From Heloderma charlesbogerti (Eukaryota; Chordata; Lepidosauria; Squamata; Helodermatidae), in the NCBI GenBank assembly GCA_026122225.1, contig JANEZZ010000985.1, forward strand, positions 1 to 64,000: 64,000 nucleotides of DNA. The letters are read 5' to 3'. The translations under genes and the position numbers were made by a program. Position 1 is the stretch's first letter; the number at the start of each line of letters is the position of its first letter. Of the stretch, positions 53,901 to 62,488 are shown piece after piece. The notes under the pieces were generated by a model that searched no databases, was not told the origin of the DNA, and worked only from the letters and a program-made list of their open reading frames with translations.

Positions 53901-55052
53901 CTTTTTTCAGTAATTTCAGGTGTTCTGTTTCATTATGTTTATCTTGACGTTTGGCCAAATTAGACAGAGATTTTGCTTTTAAGATCTTTTGGTTCAAGCA
54001 GCCACAAAAATGTGTCATTTTTATCTCAAACTGATGGATTTTGAAACTTCTTGCCAGATAAAATGGGAAAAGACCTGGATTATGAAATGTCAAATGACAC
54101 CCGGCCTTGGACCTAACAAAACGTGTCATTACTATGAGCGACATGTAGGCTGCAGTCCTGTGCCCACTGACCCAGTGAACACAATGAGACATATTCTGAG
54201 GAGCAGGGGAGGAGGCTGCGGTACGACACATAGGATGTGCAAGAGGAGCGCAGGGGGGGGCAGAAAGGGGCGTGGCTGGAGGTGTTCTGGGGCGGGGAGA
54301 TCGTAGCTGCATAGAATGTGTTGTACAGGCAGCTATGATCTCCCTGCCCCAGAACACCTCCAGCCATGCCCCTTTCTGGCCCCCCTGCGCTCCTTTTGCG
54401 AGTGCGGAGGACGGGGCTGTTCTGCGCTGCCTTGGAGGCAGTGCAGAAGAGAGGGGAGGTCAGTTCTCCAGGAACCGACCTCGGAGCACAGGCTCTGAGG
54501 TCGGTTCCCGGAAAACAGCATATCCTATGGCCGTCCAGCCACTGTCTAGCAGCCATAGGATTGCTCCCTAAGAATGTCAGATTAAAGACTTATTCAGATT
54601 TGAGTGGGAAAATGGAGGGAGTTATTTATTAGAATTGATTAAATTGTATAGAAGTGCACATGATACAGCCCTTTCTGGAATATACCACTTTAGACTTCAG
54701 GTGGGGCATATACTCCCTTTATCTGGAAAGTTAGCACATCAGGGAAAATGCTAAACTAAACCCTTTCTACCTGACATGCTTCTTTTCCTTGTGCAGTTGA
54801 ACTCTGTATGAAGGGAGCATTAAACATATGGACCCTCACTTGTAGTCTGAAGAGGTGCAGTCTAGGAAAGTCTGTGCCATTTAATATTTCTCTACATTTG
54901 AGTCAGTTCAGGCCTTTATTCATTTGGTATTTATCAAAGTAAGCATGGATTTCTTGAAGATGGAAACCTTAATATTGTAAATGACATTTGCTTTCTGTAG
55001 GGAAAGGCAAAACTAATGTAACTTTTTCTGTTTCAGCTCCGGCTTTATGTGA
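33195..55052 (+). CDS. SEPTIN10: SEPTIN10, 3' half (5'-truncated gene), right arm
   Basis: Septins are GTP-binding filament proteins of the cortex, cytokinesis furrow and cilia. Members of the septin-6 group assemble into hetero-oligomers with other septin groups. Six exons (33195-33356, 34298-34394, 37074-37242, 49343-49475, 52053-52243, 55037-55052) have consensus GT..AG borders and compatible phases. They sum to 768 nt, or 255 residues plus stop. Order: G4 motif AKAD (residues 8-11), septin-unique region with YPWG (80-83), the H..YE.YR segment (115-124), a coiled coil (about 143-235), and a basic tail ending KNSGFM. I assign SEPTIN10 rather than SEPTIN6/8/11 from remembered family sequences, especially the stretches with [17 protein letters not shown] and [14 protein letters not shown]. 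The P-loop, switch regions and G3 motif are missing, because no earlier exon lies between the palindrome centre and 33195. If the locus is real as drawn, this is a broken gene. If the palindrome is an assembly fault, it is the 3' end of an ordinary gene. Confidence 0.9.
33357..34297 (+). other. SEPTIN10 intron (941 bp)
   Basis: GTAAGT..CTCAG intron. An 18-bp direct repeat (ATGGAATTAAGTTTAGAA on the minus strand) with a 39-bp period lies at about 33873-33929. Nothing else is recognised. Confidence 0.75.
34298..34394 (+). CDS. SEPTIN10: SEPTIN10 exon b (septin-unique region)
   Basis: The 97-nt exon has 32 codons plus one base, flanked by TTTCTCAG and GTAAAT. It encodes [10 protein letters not shown]...[11 protein letters not shown] and includes the start of the septin-unique element used in filament interfaces. 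The residue before YPWG is His; I recall Gln as usual in this group. Confidence 0.92.
34744..34884 (+). mobile_element. tRNA-derived SINE, head fragment
   Basis: The element starts ATGAGCCAGTATGAAGTGG, followed by a GTGTTGGACT stretch and a B-box-like GGTTCAAGCC, then a SINE body (GTGACTCTTTGAC end). It is the same family as the copy at 56546-56774, diverged and 3'-truncated. The family is common in squamate genomes. Confidence 0.65.
35250..35428. mobile_element. Palindromic MITE
   Basis: Ends GGGGTTTGGACGACACAACA and TTGTCTGAACCCAGG are approximate inverted repeats. The interior carries AGGGTGGCTT and AAGCCACCCT arms. No coding capacity; a nonautonomous DNA element. Confidence 0.5.
35511..35628 (+). 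repeat. Inverted-pair repeat, copy B (right arm)
   Basis: About 110 bp from GTGATCTTCTCACTTC to GGAGATATTAACT. It is similar in inverted orientation to 36046-36150, across the microsatellite. The pair looks like the long terminal repeats of a small foldback element. Confidence 0.5.
35824..35911 (+). repeat. (TGTC)11(TATC)11 microsatellite
   Basis: A pure compound tetranucleotide array, 44 bp of TGTC followed by 44 bp of TATC. On the other strand this is GATA/GACA, the Bkm-type repeat. It is two TATC units shorter than its mirror. Confidence 0.97.
36046..36150 (-). repeat. Inverted-pair repeat, copy A (right arm)
   Basis: Partner of 35511-35628. The shared core is CAGCTACTCCAGAAAG-like followed by GAGATATTAACT. 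Confidence 0.5.
37074..37242 (+). CDS. SEPTIN10: SEPTIN10 exon c (end of G domain)
   Basis: The 169-nt exon enters in phase 1 and leaves in phase 2, with acceptor CGTTAG and donor GTAGGA. It encodes [15 protein letters not shown], then [10 protein letters not shown] and [14 protein letters not shown], ending ENKPV. This closes the GTPase fold and its C-terminal interface helix. The ENKPV end favours SEPTIN10 over its paralogues. Confidence 0.93.
38514..38895. mobile_element. Palindromic MITE with nested inverted repeats
   Basis: The outer ends ACCTGGTTCACATATAAGG and TTATGTGTGAACAGCCCC are inverted. The inner arms are ATCATGGGTTAAATAACC and TTTTTAAACCCATGATAA. No transposase frame. Confidence 0.6.
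40164..41103. mobile_element. Nonautonomous DNA element (about 0.9 kb)
   Basis: One end reads GGGGCTGTTCATATGACACG and the other GCATGTCGTGCGAACCCAG, a loose terminal inverted repeat of the type seen in the smaller MITEs here. An inner hairpin pairs CCTACAGTGGGTTAGGAC with TAACCCACGGTAGG. Non-coding. It could be two nested elements. Confidence 0.45.
43698..43980. mobile_element. Palindromic MITE
   Basis: The ends GATCTGGTTCGCCCAGAATT and GTGACATGCAAACCTGGTC are loosely inverted. The interior has repeated hairpin units TCTGGGTTGTTTAG / CTAAACAACCCAGA. Confidence 0.6.
44140..44372. mobile_element. Palindromic MITE
   Basis: GACCTGGTTTGCGTGACACA at one end pairs with CGTGTCATGAGAACCAGGTC at the other. 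The interior holds TTTGAGGGTTGTCTAACCCTCAAA. Same class as the element at 43698. Confidence 0.65.
44653..44736. repeat. Common GGGACATAC/GGTAAGGCCC interspersed repeat
   Basis: The stretch with GGACTGCAATCCTATACACA, then GGGGTAAGGCCCATTGAACT and AGTGGGACATAC, matches a short palindromic repeat very common in squamates, recalled from memory. Confidence 0.5.
44748..44809 (-). mobile_element. L2-type LINE 3' tail
   Basis: Read on the minus strand, AGAGCTTCGGCTATTGGGCG and GGTATAGAAATGAAATAAAT run into a (TAAA)n tail. This is the characteristic end of a squamate L2-type element. Confidence 0.65.
45106..45282 (+). mobile_element. tRNA-Ala-like SINE
   Basis: The head ACCCTAGCTCAGTGGCAGAG resembles the 5' half of tRNA-Ala. 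The body ends GACCTGGTGTAAGGCAACTT. It is not a functional tRNA: no acceptor stem or anticodon arm closes. Confidence 0.6.
46736..47518 (+). mobile_element. CR1 LINE, 5'-truncated 3' end
   Basis: This is the C-terminal end of the CR1 ORF2 reverse transcriptase and the 3' untranslated part ending near ATTTTATGATTCTGT. A 158-codon frame (46810-47286) contains [31 protein letters not shown] and [16 protein letters not shown] motifs. A frameshift separates it from the upstream [14 protein letters not shown] codons, and the catalytic palm motif is absent, so the copy is dead. Confidence 0.88.
48081..48166 (-). mobile_element. L2-type LINE coding fragment
   Basis: The minus strand reads [11 protein letters not shown] then a stop, resembling the last part of L2 reverse transcriptase. 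Short and degraded. Confidence 0.45.
48308..48447. mobile_element. Palindromic MITE (CTTCCAGATGT family)
   Basis: CAGCCTTCCCCAACCTGGCA at one end pairs with CGCCAGGTTGGAGAAAGCTG at the other. The core is CCAGATGTGTTGGACAACA. This palindromic family is very common in squamates. Two more copies lie at 60144 and 60833. Confidence 0.7.
49343..49475 (+). CDS. SEPTIN10: SEPTIN10 exon d (coiled coil, first part)
   Basis: The 133-nt exon has acceptor GGTCCTCAG and donor GTAAGC. It completes the split Ser codon, then reads [15 protein letters not shown] and on to [14 protein letters not shown]. The charged heptad pattern is the septin C-terminal coiled coil that pairs subunits of the septin-6 and septin-7 groups. 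The preceding intron is about 12.1 kb, the longest seen here. Confidence 0.93.
49476..52052 (+). other. SEPTIN10 intron (2.6 kb)
   Basis: GTAAGC..TTTAG intron. Apart from the candidate cassette exon at 49669-49713 I see no repeat or gene in it. Confidence 0.75.
49669..49713 (+). CDS. Candidate 45-nt cassette exon of SEPTIN10
   Basis: A pyrimidine-rich acceptor (TTTGTCTCTTCTGCAG) is followed by 15 open codons, [15 protein letters not shown], and a donor GTACGT. The length is a multiple of three, and both neighbouring exons (d and e) meet in phase 0 here, so inclusion would keep the frame. It would insert about two heptads of coiled-coil-like residues after residue 187. I do not know it from other septins; it is a prediction only. 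Confidence 0.4.
52053..52243 (+). CDS. SEPTIN10: SEPTIN10 exon e (coiled coil end, basic tail)
   Basis: The 191-nt exon has a T-rich tract and acceptor GACTTTAG, and donor GTAAGT. It starts [16 protein letters not shown], continues the coiled coil to about AAFNKRK-like residues, then a proline-containing linker (GLPPTPT) and basic KKDKDRK. It leaves in phase 2, so the final Asn codon is completed by the next exon. Confidence 0.92.
52441..52570 (+). CDS. Candidate alternative last exon of SEPTIN10
   Basis: A long pyrimidine tract ending TTTCCCAAAG precedes a 43-codon frame in the same phase as exon e. It reads K, then [12 protein letters not shown], an acidic/basic [12 protein letters not shown] stretch, and a TAG stop at 52568-52570. 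Splicing from 52243 would give a different C-terminus. I recognise no homologue, and the GA-repeat part could simply be low complexity. Confidence 0.3.
53431..53546. repeat. AT-rich low-complexity tract
   Basis: Interleaved ATTAATA and TATAAATAA units with almost no G or C. Confidence 0.8.
53598..53628. repeat. 31-bp perfect palindrome
   Basis: GTTAGTCATTTGTTA, one base, then its exact reverse complement. It could extrude as a hairpin; no terminator or transposon context is apparent. Confidence 0.85.
54143..54565. mobile_element. GC-rich foldback element
   Basis: Two nested hairpins. One stem of roughly 65-70 bp (54240-54396) contains GTGGCTGGAGGTGTTCTGGG and its complement; a second pairs GGAACCGACCTC with GAGGTCGGTTCC. 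GC-rich against an AT-rich intron, with ends resembling GCAATCCTATGG. A nonautonomous DNA element. Confidence 0.55.
55037..55052 (+). CDS. SEPTIN10: SEPTIN10 terminal coding exon
   Basis: After acceptor TTCTGTTTCAG, a single C completes AAC (Asn), followed by TCC GGC TTT ATG TGA. The protein therefore ends ...KDRKNSGFM. The short N-S-x-F-hydrophobic end is what I recall for SEPTIN10 C-termini, and it confirms the phase of the preceding exon. Confidence 0.88.
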
Positions 55053-56265
55053 AACTGAAGATGTAAGAAGAAACTGTTCACAATTCTTCATGAGGAAACT
55101 TGGATTCCCCCCTTTTTTTCTTAATGCAAGATAATTTGAAAACTGACCACTCCTTAACAAACAAAAAGTATATTAAACTGTATAATCAGTATTGCATACT
55201 GTACTGTAGGTAGCTGTTGCATTAATATATTTAAATGGACATTTCTTTTAAGCAGCTGTTGTTACGCACTTAAAAACTATGTACTTGTGGCCATGTTGCA
55301 TGCCCTTCAAGTGCTGTACCAAGGATCACTGTGCCGTAAAACAGCTTTCATTCGAGTTACAAATACTGTAGTTCAGAAGTATTCAGTGAACATATATTGT
55401 TACTGTTTTAAAGAATTGATGCCTTTTTGATATGTTAACTATACACCATTTAATGTTCCCTTTGAAGCATTTATTGTATAAAATATGTAAACCAGTTTAA
55501 GTAACCACTTCCTTTTTCTGAAAATGCTTTTATACGTGCACTTTCTAGTTTTGTGATAATGATAAGCTTTTTAATTAAAATGGATCATGGTTGCCTTTAC
55601 CACTGCAGTATTCATGTGAGCATAACTGTCACTTGAAAATTTATACCAGGAATTAACTTGGTTAAAAGATGTCTTCCAGTTTCCCTGGTCTTCAGCTACA
55701 TGACATGTCACCCATAGTGTGGAAACTGGGGATTTAAAAAATAAAATAGAGGTGGGTTTGTTTAATGAGAACCTGCCAACTTCAAACTCACTTGTAACAT
55801 GATATATCACATTCTTTAGAGTGAGGCCTTCCTTCAGTTTTAATACTTTACTAACTAAAAACAGAGTACTTTATCAGATTGCACAACCGGCTGCAAAATC
55901 TTTCCAAACAAACGCTTAACTATGCTTGTTTAGTCAGATACAAATCCCACTATTTCATGGGGCTTACTCCCAGAAAGTGTATATAAGATTGCAGCCTAAT
56001 TCCACAATCCTATGCATACCTACTAGCATATAAATTGTACTACATTTGAGAAAACAAGAATAAGATTGCACTCCTAAATGTAACAATTACCTAATTTTAA
56101 AGTTATTATACTTTTGGGAGCAAACAAGGATTGCTAACTTTCTGGTGATTTACTAAGAAGCATCAGCTGCTGTATGTGTAACCCTCATAGATTTCTGCTG
56201 ATTTATTAAAAAAAATACTTATATGAATGCATAACATGACAAATAAAAACATTTGGCTAAATATT
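55053..56265 (+). other. SEPTIN10: SEPTIN10 3'UTR (end inferred)
   Basis: A/T-rich, ORF-poor sequence follows the stop. Candidate poly(A) signals are ATTAAA at 55574 and AATAAA at 56242-56247; which is used cannot be told from sequence. An old interspersed repeat (55914-55998) lies before the distal signal. Confidence 0.55.
55914..55998. repeat. Common GGGGCTTACTCCCAG interspersed repeat
   Basis: Same family as 44653-44736, here inside the 3'UTR: TTTCATGGGGCTTACTCCCA followed by AAGATTGCAGCC. Confidence 0.5.
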
Positions 56266-56545
56266 TAGTAATTATTGGTGTTGCTATAATATTTTAGTGT
56301 TTGGATCAACTGTACAAATGGAATTGAGCGTGTTGCCTTCCTCAATCACGTGGTACTTAAGCGCAAAAATGATGAGAGAAACACATACATGCAAAAAACG
56401 CATAGAATGTGCTGGAGATGAGAATGTTGCCAAATCCTGCCTAAACCTAGTTGTCAGACGCCATCATTTGGGAAGTAAGATCAGTGCTAATGTTCTTGAT
56501 TCTTTGAACTGTGTGTGCTCTTATCAGAACTTTTCTGTAGAAACG

Positions 56546-56774
56546 TTTTTTATTTTATTTTTGATTAATTGTTACATTTATAGCCGCCTTTTCCTCCAAG
56601 GAGCCCAAGGTGGCATATATGATCCTCCCCCTCACAATTTTATCCTCACAACAACCCTTTGAGGTAGGTGAGGCTGAGAATCAGTGACTGGCCGAAAGCC
56701 AATTCATGGCCAAGTGGTGACTTGAACCTGGGTCTTCCCAGTCCAACACCAACCGCTATACTACACTGGCTCTC
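56546..56774 (-). mobile_element. tRNA-derived SINE, near full length
   Basis: On the minus strand it starts GAGAGCCAGTGTAGTATAGC (A-box region), has a B box GGTTCAAGTC, then a body with GGGTTGTTGTGAGGATAAAA and an A-rich tail. About 230 bp. The B box and tail support a Pol III retroposon of the squamate type. Confidence 0.8.
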
Positions 56775-56925
56775 AGTGTGAAACGTTGGTGAAACAATGC
56801 TGCTGCCTCATGTCGTTCTGGTGCCTTCCCTCCTTACATGGTACACTGTCTCCAAGACACTACCACTGTGACAAATTCTTAGTGCTATATATCCTTTGGT
56901 GTAAATCTCTTTACATATGACCTGG

Positions 56926-56999
56926 AGACACAGGAGATGCTGTTCTGTGCCAGAAGATTCTGTGTTGGTTTTGCTGCCATAGACTGACAGGGCTACTCC
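56926..56999 (-). mobile_element. Interspersed repeat fragment
   Basis: The minus strand reads AGTAGCCCTGTCAGTCTATG and AGCAAAACCAACACAGAATC, resembling the start of a sauropsid interspersed repeat known to me only by sight. Confidence 0.35.
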
Positions 57000-58035
57000 T
57001 TTGGAAATCAGTCTTCTGCGTTGTGATTCCTAACCTAAATCCTGCTGAAATTGTGCACTAGCTAACTAGTTGTGCACTTGGATGAGGATGCCCATCGCCA
57101 TCCAGTCAGTTCACTTGGGACCAGATGAACACTGTGATGTGGATGTGCATAGAGTGAGGGAGTGTGTGTGTCTGTCGGCTTCTAAATGTGGATCTTATTT
57201 ATTGGAGCAGGATGACTACTTGCCCTTTCAACAGACAAGTCAAGAACACCCATCTAATTCAGTCCTGCAAGTGTTTTTTGACATTTCTACATGGCATCCT
57301 CATAAGTAAGCTGTAAGAAGTATCAGCAGATAGGTAGAATGTTGGTTCTAAAGCAGCCCTTGAGGTAACAATTAATAACAAAGCTGCAGTGATAAAACAG
57401 GACGTAGGTCAGTTTTCCGCAGGGATTTTTCCTGTGTAGATTTGCCCTAGCCAGTGGCTGGTCCCAACAAACAGTAAAACGAATTCTCTGCTTTAATCTT
57501 GTTTTTCTCCGGCAGCAGTTTCCCATGCTGCATGATCAATTACATCTAATTTAAGGGAAGTTTTAAAAGCAGCTTGTGATAACGGTAAGGGGGTCTGCTG
57601 ATCAAAGAAAGGGCAAAATCCCACTGGTCTGGTGTAAGTCCCCTTGTAGGAGGCTAGGCCCAGGAGTTTTGTGCAAATAGATCTCTTCAGTCAGTTGCCT
57701 CAATTCATAAATCCACAGAGTGGCAATGTAAAGGTTACTGTATTAAAAAGGCGCTTTGAAAATGTTCAAATGTTGTATGGTGCATTTCTAGTAAGTCACA
57801 TCTCACTAAACTAGAAATCAACGCTGCAAGTTGGGAACATCACAGATTGTTCTGCTGACTGCCGTATCAGGCATTCCTCTTTTTTCTTTTTTTTTACTGT
57901 AGGCCTTCAAGAAATGAGAAGCAAATTAGAGTTTTCCATGGGAAATAGTAGTTTTTATCTTACAGAATGAAAGAGGAGAGGCTATTGTTTGCGGTATAGT
58001 TAGCCATGTGAACTCAGCTGAATTATTTTATATAG

Positions 58036-58177
58036 GTTAAAAGTTGAAGGTGTACCGCTGCTTGGGGAAATTTGGCTCTTGATTCAGGATGTGGCTACAG
58101 ATGTGGCAAAGTGTGATGAATTAAGCCAGATGGCAGAGAGCGGTATCATGCAGACGGACGGTGCAGAAACACGTTAA
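58036..58177 (+). other. Distal candidate last exon or conserved element
   Basis: An acceptor-like TTATTTTATATAG is followed by a frame in phase with exon e: LKVEGVPLLGEIWLLIQD, then VATDVAKCDELSQMAESG, with TAA at 58175. The surrounding 600 bp lack recognisable repeats. On the opposite strand there are E-box (CATCTG) and TAAT-type motifs, as in conserved noncoding elements. It is either a far alternative exon or a regulatory element; sequence alone cannot say. Confidence 0.25.
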
Positions 58178-59622
58178 TAGGGCCTGCTTCAGGTCACTGG
58201 CTAGTGTTTGTAAGATAATCACAGAGCCTTCCATTAGACTGCACAGGAAAGAAACACCTGAGCCCCACAACTGTCATTGGAGCCATAAAAGGGGGAGTGG
58301 ATGTGCTTAATTTTCTCTTTTGCGTGTAGGGTAGGAAACACAAGGAAAATAATCAGTACATGAAGAGTGAGTCAGCTATTTTTTAATGGAATAAGAGTAA
58401 ACTGTTCCTGTAAAATAAGATTTCCAGATTAGGCCTTCTCTCTTCCCAGATGCATGTTTTCCTGGGAATCTGAATTGGAAATGGAATGCAGAACTGAAGA
58501 TATTTGGTATAGATTTTTTAAAAGATGGCTGTTTGTAGATGACAGCCTAGCAATAGGCATGTTTTATTGTGTTTCCTGACCAGCTTTTTGTTAACGATCA
58601 CTCACAAATGTTGCATTGTTCCTGGCTCCCCCCTGTTCTGACTCCCCCCACCTCCAACAACATTTCATTGGTTTACTCTTTCTGCTCTGTGTGTTCTGCC
58701 AAATGCCATATTTGTGGTGTGAGCATCTTTTAACTCGATTCCTGCAACACTCTCCTTCCCGCCTGCTATATCCCTTCAGTAAATTGAGAGGCCTTGTCAT
58801 GAACCATCTCACCTGAGGGAGCTGGATTGCCACCTTTTATACATTCTCTTACGAGTTCTGACAAGAGCGGCCATCTCTCGACTTAACCACAGAATTGTGT
58901 TTCTGCCACCAGTTCCCCATAAGCTACTCTGTATAGGTTTAGGGCCTCCGGTGTGGGGGTCTTCTCAACCATGCAGTACCCATCCCTCCTCAGACCAGGG
59001 CTTGAGGTGGGGAGAGTAAATGCCAGCCTAGCAGTGCCAATGGTAACAGCAGATAAAGGGGTGTGTCGTGTGTCAGCACTGACATCTTGCTGAGCTGGTG
59101 TCTCAGCAGGACAATTCATAACATCGAGATGTAAATGTGAGCCTTCAATAGTCAATCCTCAGTTCGTATCTAACATGGAGGTGCTGGATTGTCTTATAAT
59201 ACTGCAAAAATGTTTTCAAAGTGGTTTGAGGATTTGCTATAATTTCTCATTCTGTTGCCAAACTTCTTGTCAAAGTAACTATGCATAGTATTCACCAGCA
59301 GATGCTGCTCAACAGCCGTCGTCTTCCTGCTGCCTGCTGCAGTTGGTATAAACTAGCAATCAAACCTAGATACTCTTTTTTTCTTCTTAATTAAACAGGT
59401 TTATGTAATCTACATCTAACCTTTATACATTACATATATACTTATGTCAAAATCAGTGACACCCTCTAGGTCTGGAAAAATATTTTATTTCAGAAAACCT
59501 ATGAAGAAAAGGTAAGACTTTAGTCTTGAGTTTCAATACACAGTTTGTCAGATTGGGGAAGATGAGAACAAAAACGAGGGGGATACAAAACAACCTTAGA
59601 GGTCTTTATACGCACATGAGAA

Positions 59623-59739
59623 GGACAGAGCACATGCTTTGCATGCAAAAGGCTCCAGGTTCATTCCCCAACATCTCCAGTTAAAAGGAATGGGTAGGAG
59701 AGCTGTGAAAGACTTCTGCGCCATGGTCTGGAGAGCTGC
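59623..59739 (+). mobile_element. tRNA-Ala-like SINE, degraded
   Basis: GACAGAGCACATGCTTTGCA, then AGGCTCCAGGTTCATTCCCC (B box), and a short body. Same family as 45106-45282, with the 5' end lost. Confidence 0.55.
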
Positions 59740-60143
59740 TTTCCAGTTAAGTGTTTATTATAAACACTGAATAAAACCTGACTGTTCTCCATATTGTGCG
59801 CAAGGCAACACACAACCATTTTTAAAAAGTACAACAAAATAGATATCAAGGCTAAAAAAAAAAAAAACCAGGAGAAAATAGCCAGCTTAAGAAACTGGTG
59901 GTGAACACAAAGCAGCAATGGAGCCAAACGCCTGCCAGAACTGGAAAGTCTTTGCCATTCTGTGGAAGGCCACTAGTAAGGGGGCTAGATGAGCTTCCCT
60001 GTGCAGGCAGTGCTAGAGCCTGGCTGCACTCACTGCAAAGGCATTCCAGCCCCACATTCCCACCCAACGCACCTCCAACAGTGGAATGTGGAGGAGAGAG
60101 GAACTAAAGCATCTTCATGTGTTTTACACTGCTGGGCATAGCA

Positions 60144-60268
60144 CAGCCCTCCCTAACCTGTGATGTGTTGAACTGCAACCCTCACCATCCCCAGTCAGCA
60201 TGGCCATTGGCTGGGGATAGTAGGCATTGTAGTCTAACACATCTGGAGGGTGCCAGGTGGGGAAGGCT
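60144..60268. mobile_element. Palindromic MITE (CCAGATGT family)
   Basis: CAGCCCTCCCTAACCTGTGA pairs with CAGGTGGGGAAGGCTG. The inner arms share TGGGGATAGTAGGCATTGTA-like sequence. Confidence 0.65.
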
Positions 60269-60595
60269 GGTGTACTGCTCCTACAAGAGCAGAGGGAGGG
60301 GAGGGGAGCAGGGACACAATCCGCTCTGCTGCAAAGCCACCTCCGCCACACACTGCCCCCTATCAGCTGTCACCTCTGGCAGCAGCTGCCCCATCAGGCT
60401 GTAGCAGATGGAGTGAAGGGAAGCGGGTTCCCACCCCTGATGCTGCTGAGAGACCAGCAGTCTTTGGCTCCTCCTCTTCTCGGATGCTTTCCCACTGGAG
60501 GTGGTAGTTAGACGGCTTTTGGAATCACGAGCTAGCGTCTACGTTTGTTTCTTCTCCCCTCCTCCCTCCCCGTCCCTTTTCTTTTTGTGTCGTAT

Positions 60596-60705
60596 CTTTT
60601 AGATTGGAAGCCTGAGGGGGCAGGGACTCTTATTACTGAACTTGGTAAGCTGCTCTGAGAGCCTTTTGTGTCTGAGGAGCTGGGTAAAAGTCTTCAAATA
60701 AACCA
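60596..60705 (+). mobile_element. LINE 3' tail fragment
   Basis: GATTGGAAGCCTGAGGGGGC, then GTAAGCTGCTCTGAGAGCC and a short A-rich end. Typical of a CR1/L2-type 3' untranslated tail; the subfamily is not resolved. Confidence 0.5.
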
Positions 60706-60832
60706 TCACTCATAACTGGATGCGCTAGGAATGGAGGACTTGGCATTTTGGTGAAGTTTAGTGGGAATTTCATGAACAGGAGGGGAATCTCAGCACTATG
60801 TACTGTGGGGCTTCACCAGATTATAGTACAGA

Positions 60833-60957
60833 GGGGGTAGGCAACCTGGTGTCCTCCAGATGTTTTGGACTACTACTACTACCATCAAACCTACCCAGCA
60901 TAGGGGTTATGGGAGTTATAGTCCAAGACATCTGGAGGACACCATATTGCCAGCCCC
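60833..60957. mobile_element. Palindromic MITE (CCAGATGT family)
   Basis: GGGGTAGGCAACCTGGTGTC pairs with GGACACCATATTGCCAGCCCC. The inner arms are CCTCCAGATGTTTTGGACTA and AGTCCAAGACATCTGGAGG. Confidence 0.75.
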
Positions 60958-61065
60958 TGGTGTATAGGATGTTTTCTGAAACCTTATTTCGATTTTGGCA
61001 TTAGTAGATGGATTTTGAACATTATAGGCCTACATGTCACAAGAAAAAGCCATTAGAAGGACTTA

Positions 61066-61205
61066 GAGCCGGGATCCCCAACTTTAGGGGGCCAGTGGGC
61101 ACATTTGGAATGTTGAGGAGGTGTCATGGACAGGCTCACAAAATGGCTTCCATGAGGGTGGGGGGTTTGCCATGCATAAAAAGACTGCCATGGTGAGCAT
61201 GGCCA
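61066..61205 (+). mobile_element. Interspersed repeat fragment (GGATCCCCAACTTT)
   Basis: GAGCCGGGATCCCCAACTTT followed by GCCAGTGGGCACATTTGGAA matches the start of a repeat I recall from reptile genomes; family unknown. Confidence 0.4.
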
Positions 61206-62151
61206 GTCACAAACACTCATGTCCCAGAAGGCAAACTAGTCAGATTAAAAGAAAAGTAACTTGCCCAAGAACCTAAGTACTAGGCAGAGGTGGGGCCTGA
61301 GCTCCAAAACACAAAAACACTCTGTTGAACCAAATAAGGGGGCAGGGAGACTGGTGGGCCCCAGTCTCCCTAGCCCCATAGAGGTGTGATGCAGGAAATA
61401 TTTCAGTCAGTAAATGACAGACCAGACCCTGGGGAAAGAGTGGGGGGTGGGGGAATACAAGATTGATCCTGGCAGAAAGATTGTATTTATTTGCTGAATA
61501 CACTTCTATCCCGCTTTTCCCAGACCAGCTCACGAACAAAGTGCTCATCTATGAGGTAAAAGAGCATCTAGCACATATTAAGCAGAATGGTAGTTGAAAT
61601 AAACCATGGGTGCCGGTGCTGATTGCAAGAGAAGAACATGTGGGCAAAATAATTAAAGTCAATGTGTTTATTTTGGCAAATGAATTCCATTTACACAGGA
61701 GAAAGATTAGGGAGGCCATGTCTGTTGAGAAACTTAAACCTAGTATGAATGCTAAAGAGGAAATGGTACAGGCACTTCGGTTTGTGTACCAAGGGTTTTA
61801 ACTGTGTGAGCTGAGAGTGGCTTCTAGGGCTGTGTGTCCACCAGCAATTTACTCCAACCTGGCTGCACAGTGAGGTCGCTGCGTTTCCATGACATCGTGG
61901 CCATTCAGCCCCAGCCCCGCATTTTAGCGCAGAAAAACCGCTTCTTCTGAGACTGGTTATAGTCCAACTTTTCCAGCTTACTTCAGCTCCATTACTGAGC
62001 TGTTTCCACAAGTGCACTGGGTCCAGTATCATAGTCCTGTCCCTAGGGCGTGTAGCTGGCCTTTGTGGGTGTGTTGCTCACCTGCCCCTGTCCTCACCAG
62101 AAGCAGCTGCATGTGAAGGAGAGGGGGAGAGGACACTGGGCGGACCAGTCG

Positions 62152-62173
62152 GGCAGAGATGAAGAGATGCACA
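62152..62173 (-). repeat. 22-bp direct repeat, unit 1 (right arm)
   Basis: GGCAGAGATGAAGAGATGCA plus CA, repeated exactly at 62489-62510. Confidence 0.8.
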
Positions 62174-62488
62174 TGAGCACCCCGGCATACAAGCGCAGTG
62201 TCTGCCCACCCTGGGTATCCCTATGAAGTTCCCAGGCCAGGTGGTGGCAGGGAAATCAGGAGAGCCGCAAAGACGGCTTCACGTCCTTAAGTCCTTAAGT
62301 CACAGAGAGAGATGGAGAGTCATTGAGAGTCATTAAGTTGCATCCAGATTTAGGGAAAGAAAGGGTTTAAAAAGGGAGGAGATACTGCACACAGCTTTTC
62401 TGCTCCTTCATTAAAGTGAAAGTGCACTTTAAAACTCACTTTAAAGGGGAAAAAACAAAAGGGCTGGAGTGGAGCAGAAGGGGGGGGA

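Larger units (their letters stand above)
52244..55036 (+). other. SEPTIN10 intron (2.8 kb)
   Basis: GTAAGT..TTCAG intron containing the candidate alternative last exon, an AT-rich tract, a 31-bp palindrome and a GC-rich hairpin element. Confidence 0.75.

Noticed and set aside
56297..56662. 121-codon frame after the septin stop
   Set aside because: It runs from just past the inferred poly(A) site into the antisense side of a SINE; no homology seen.
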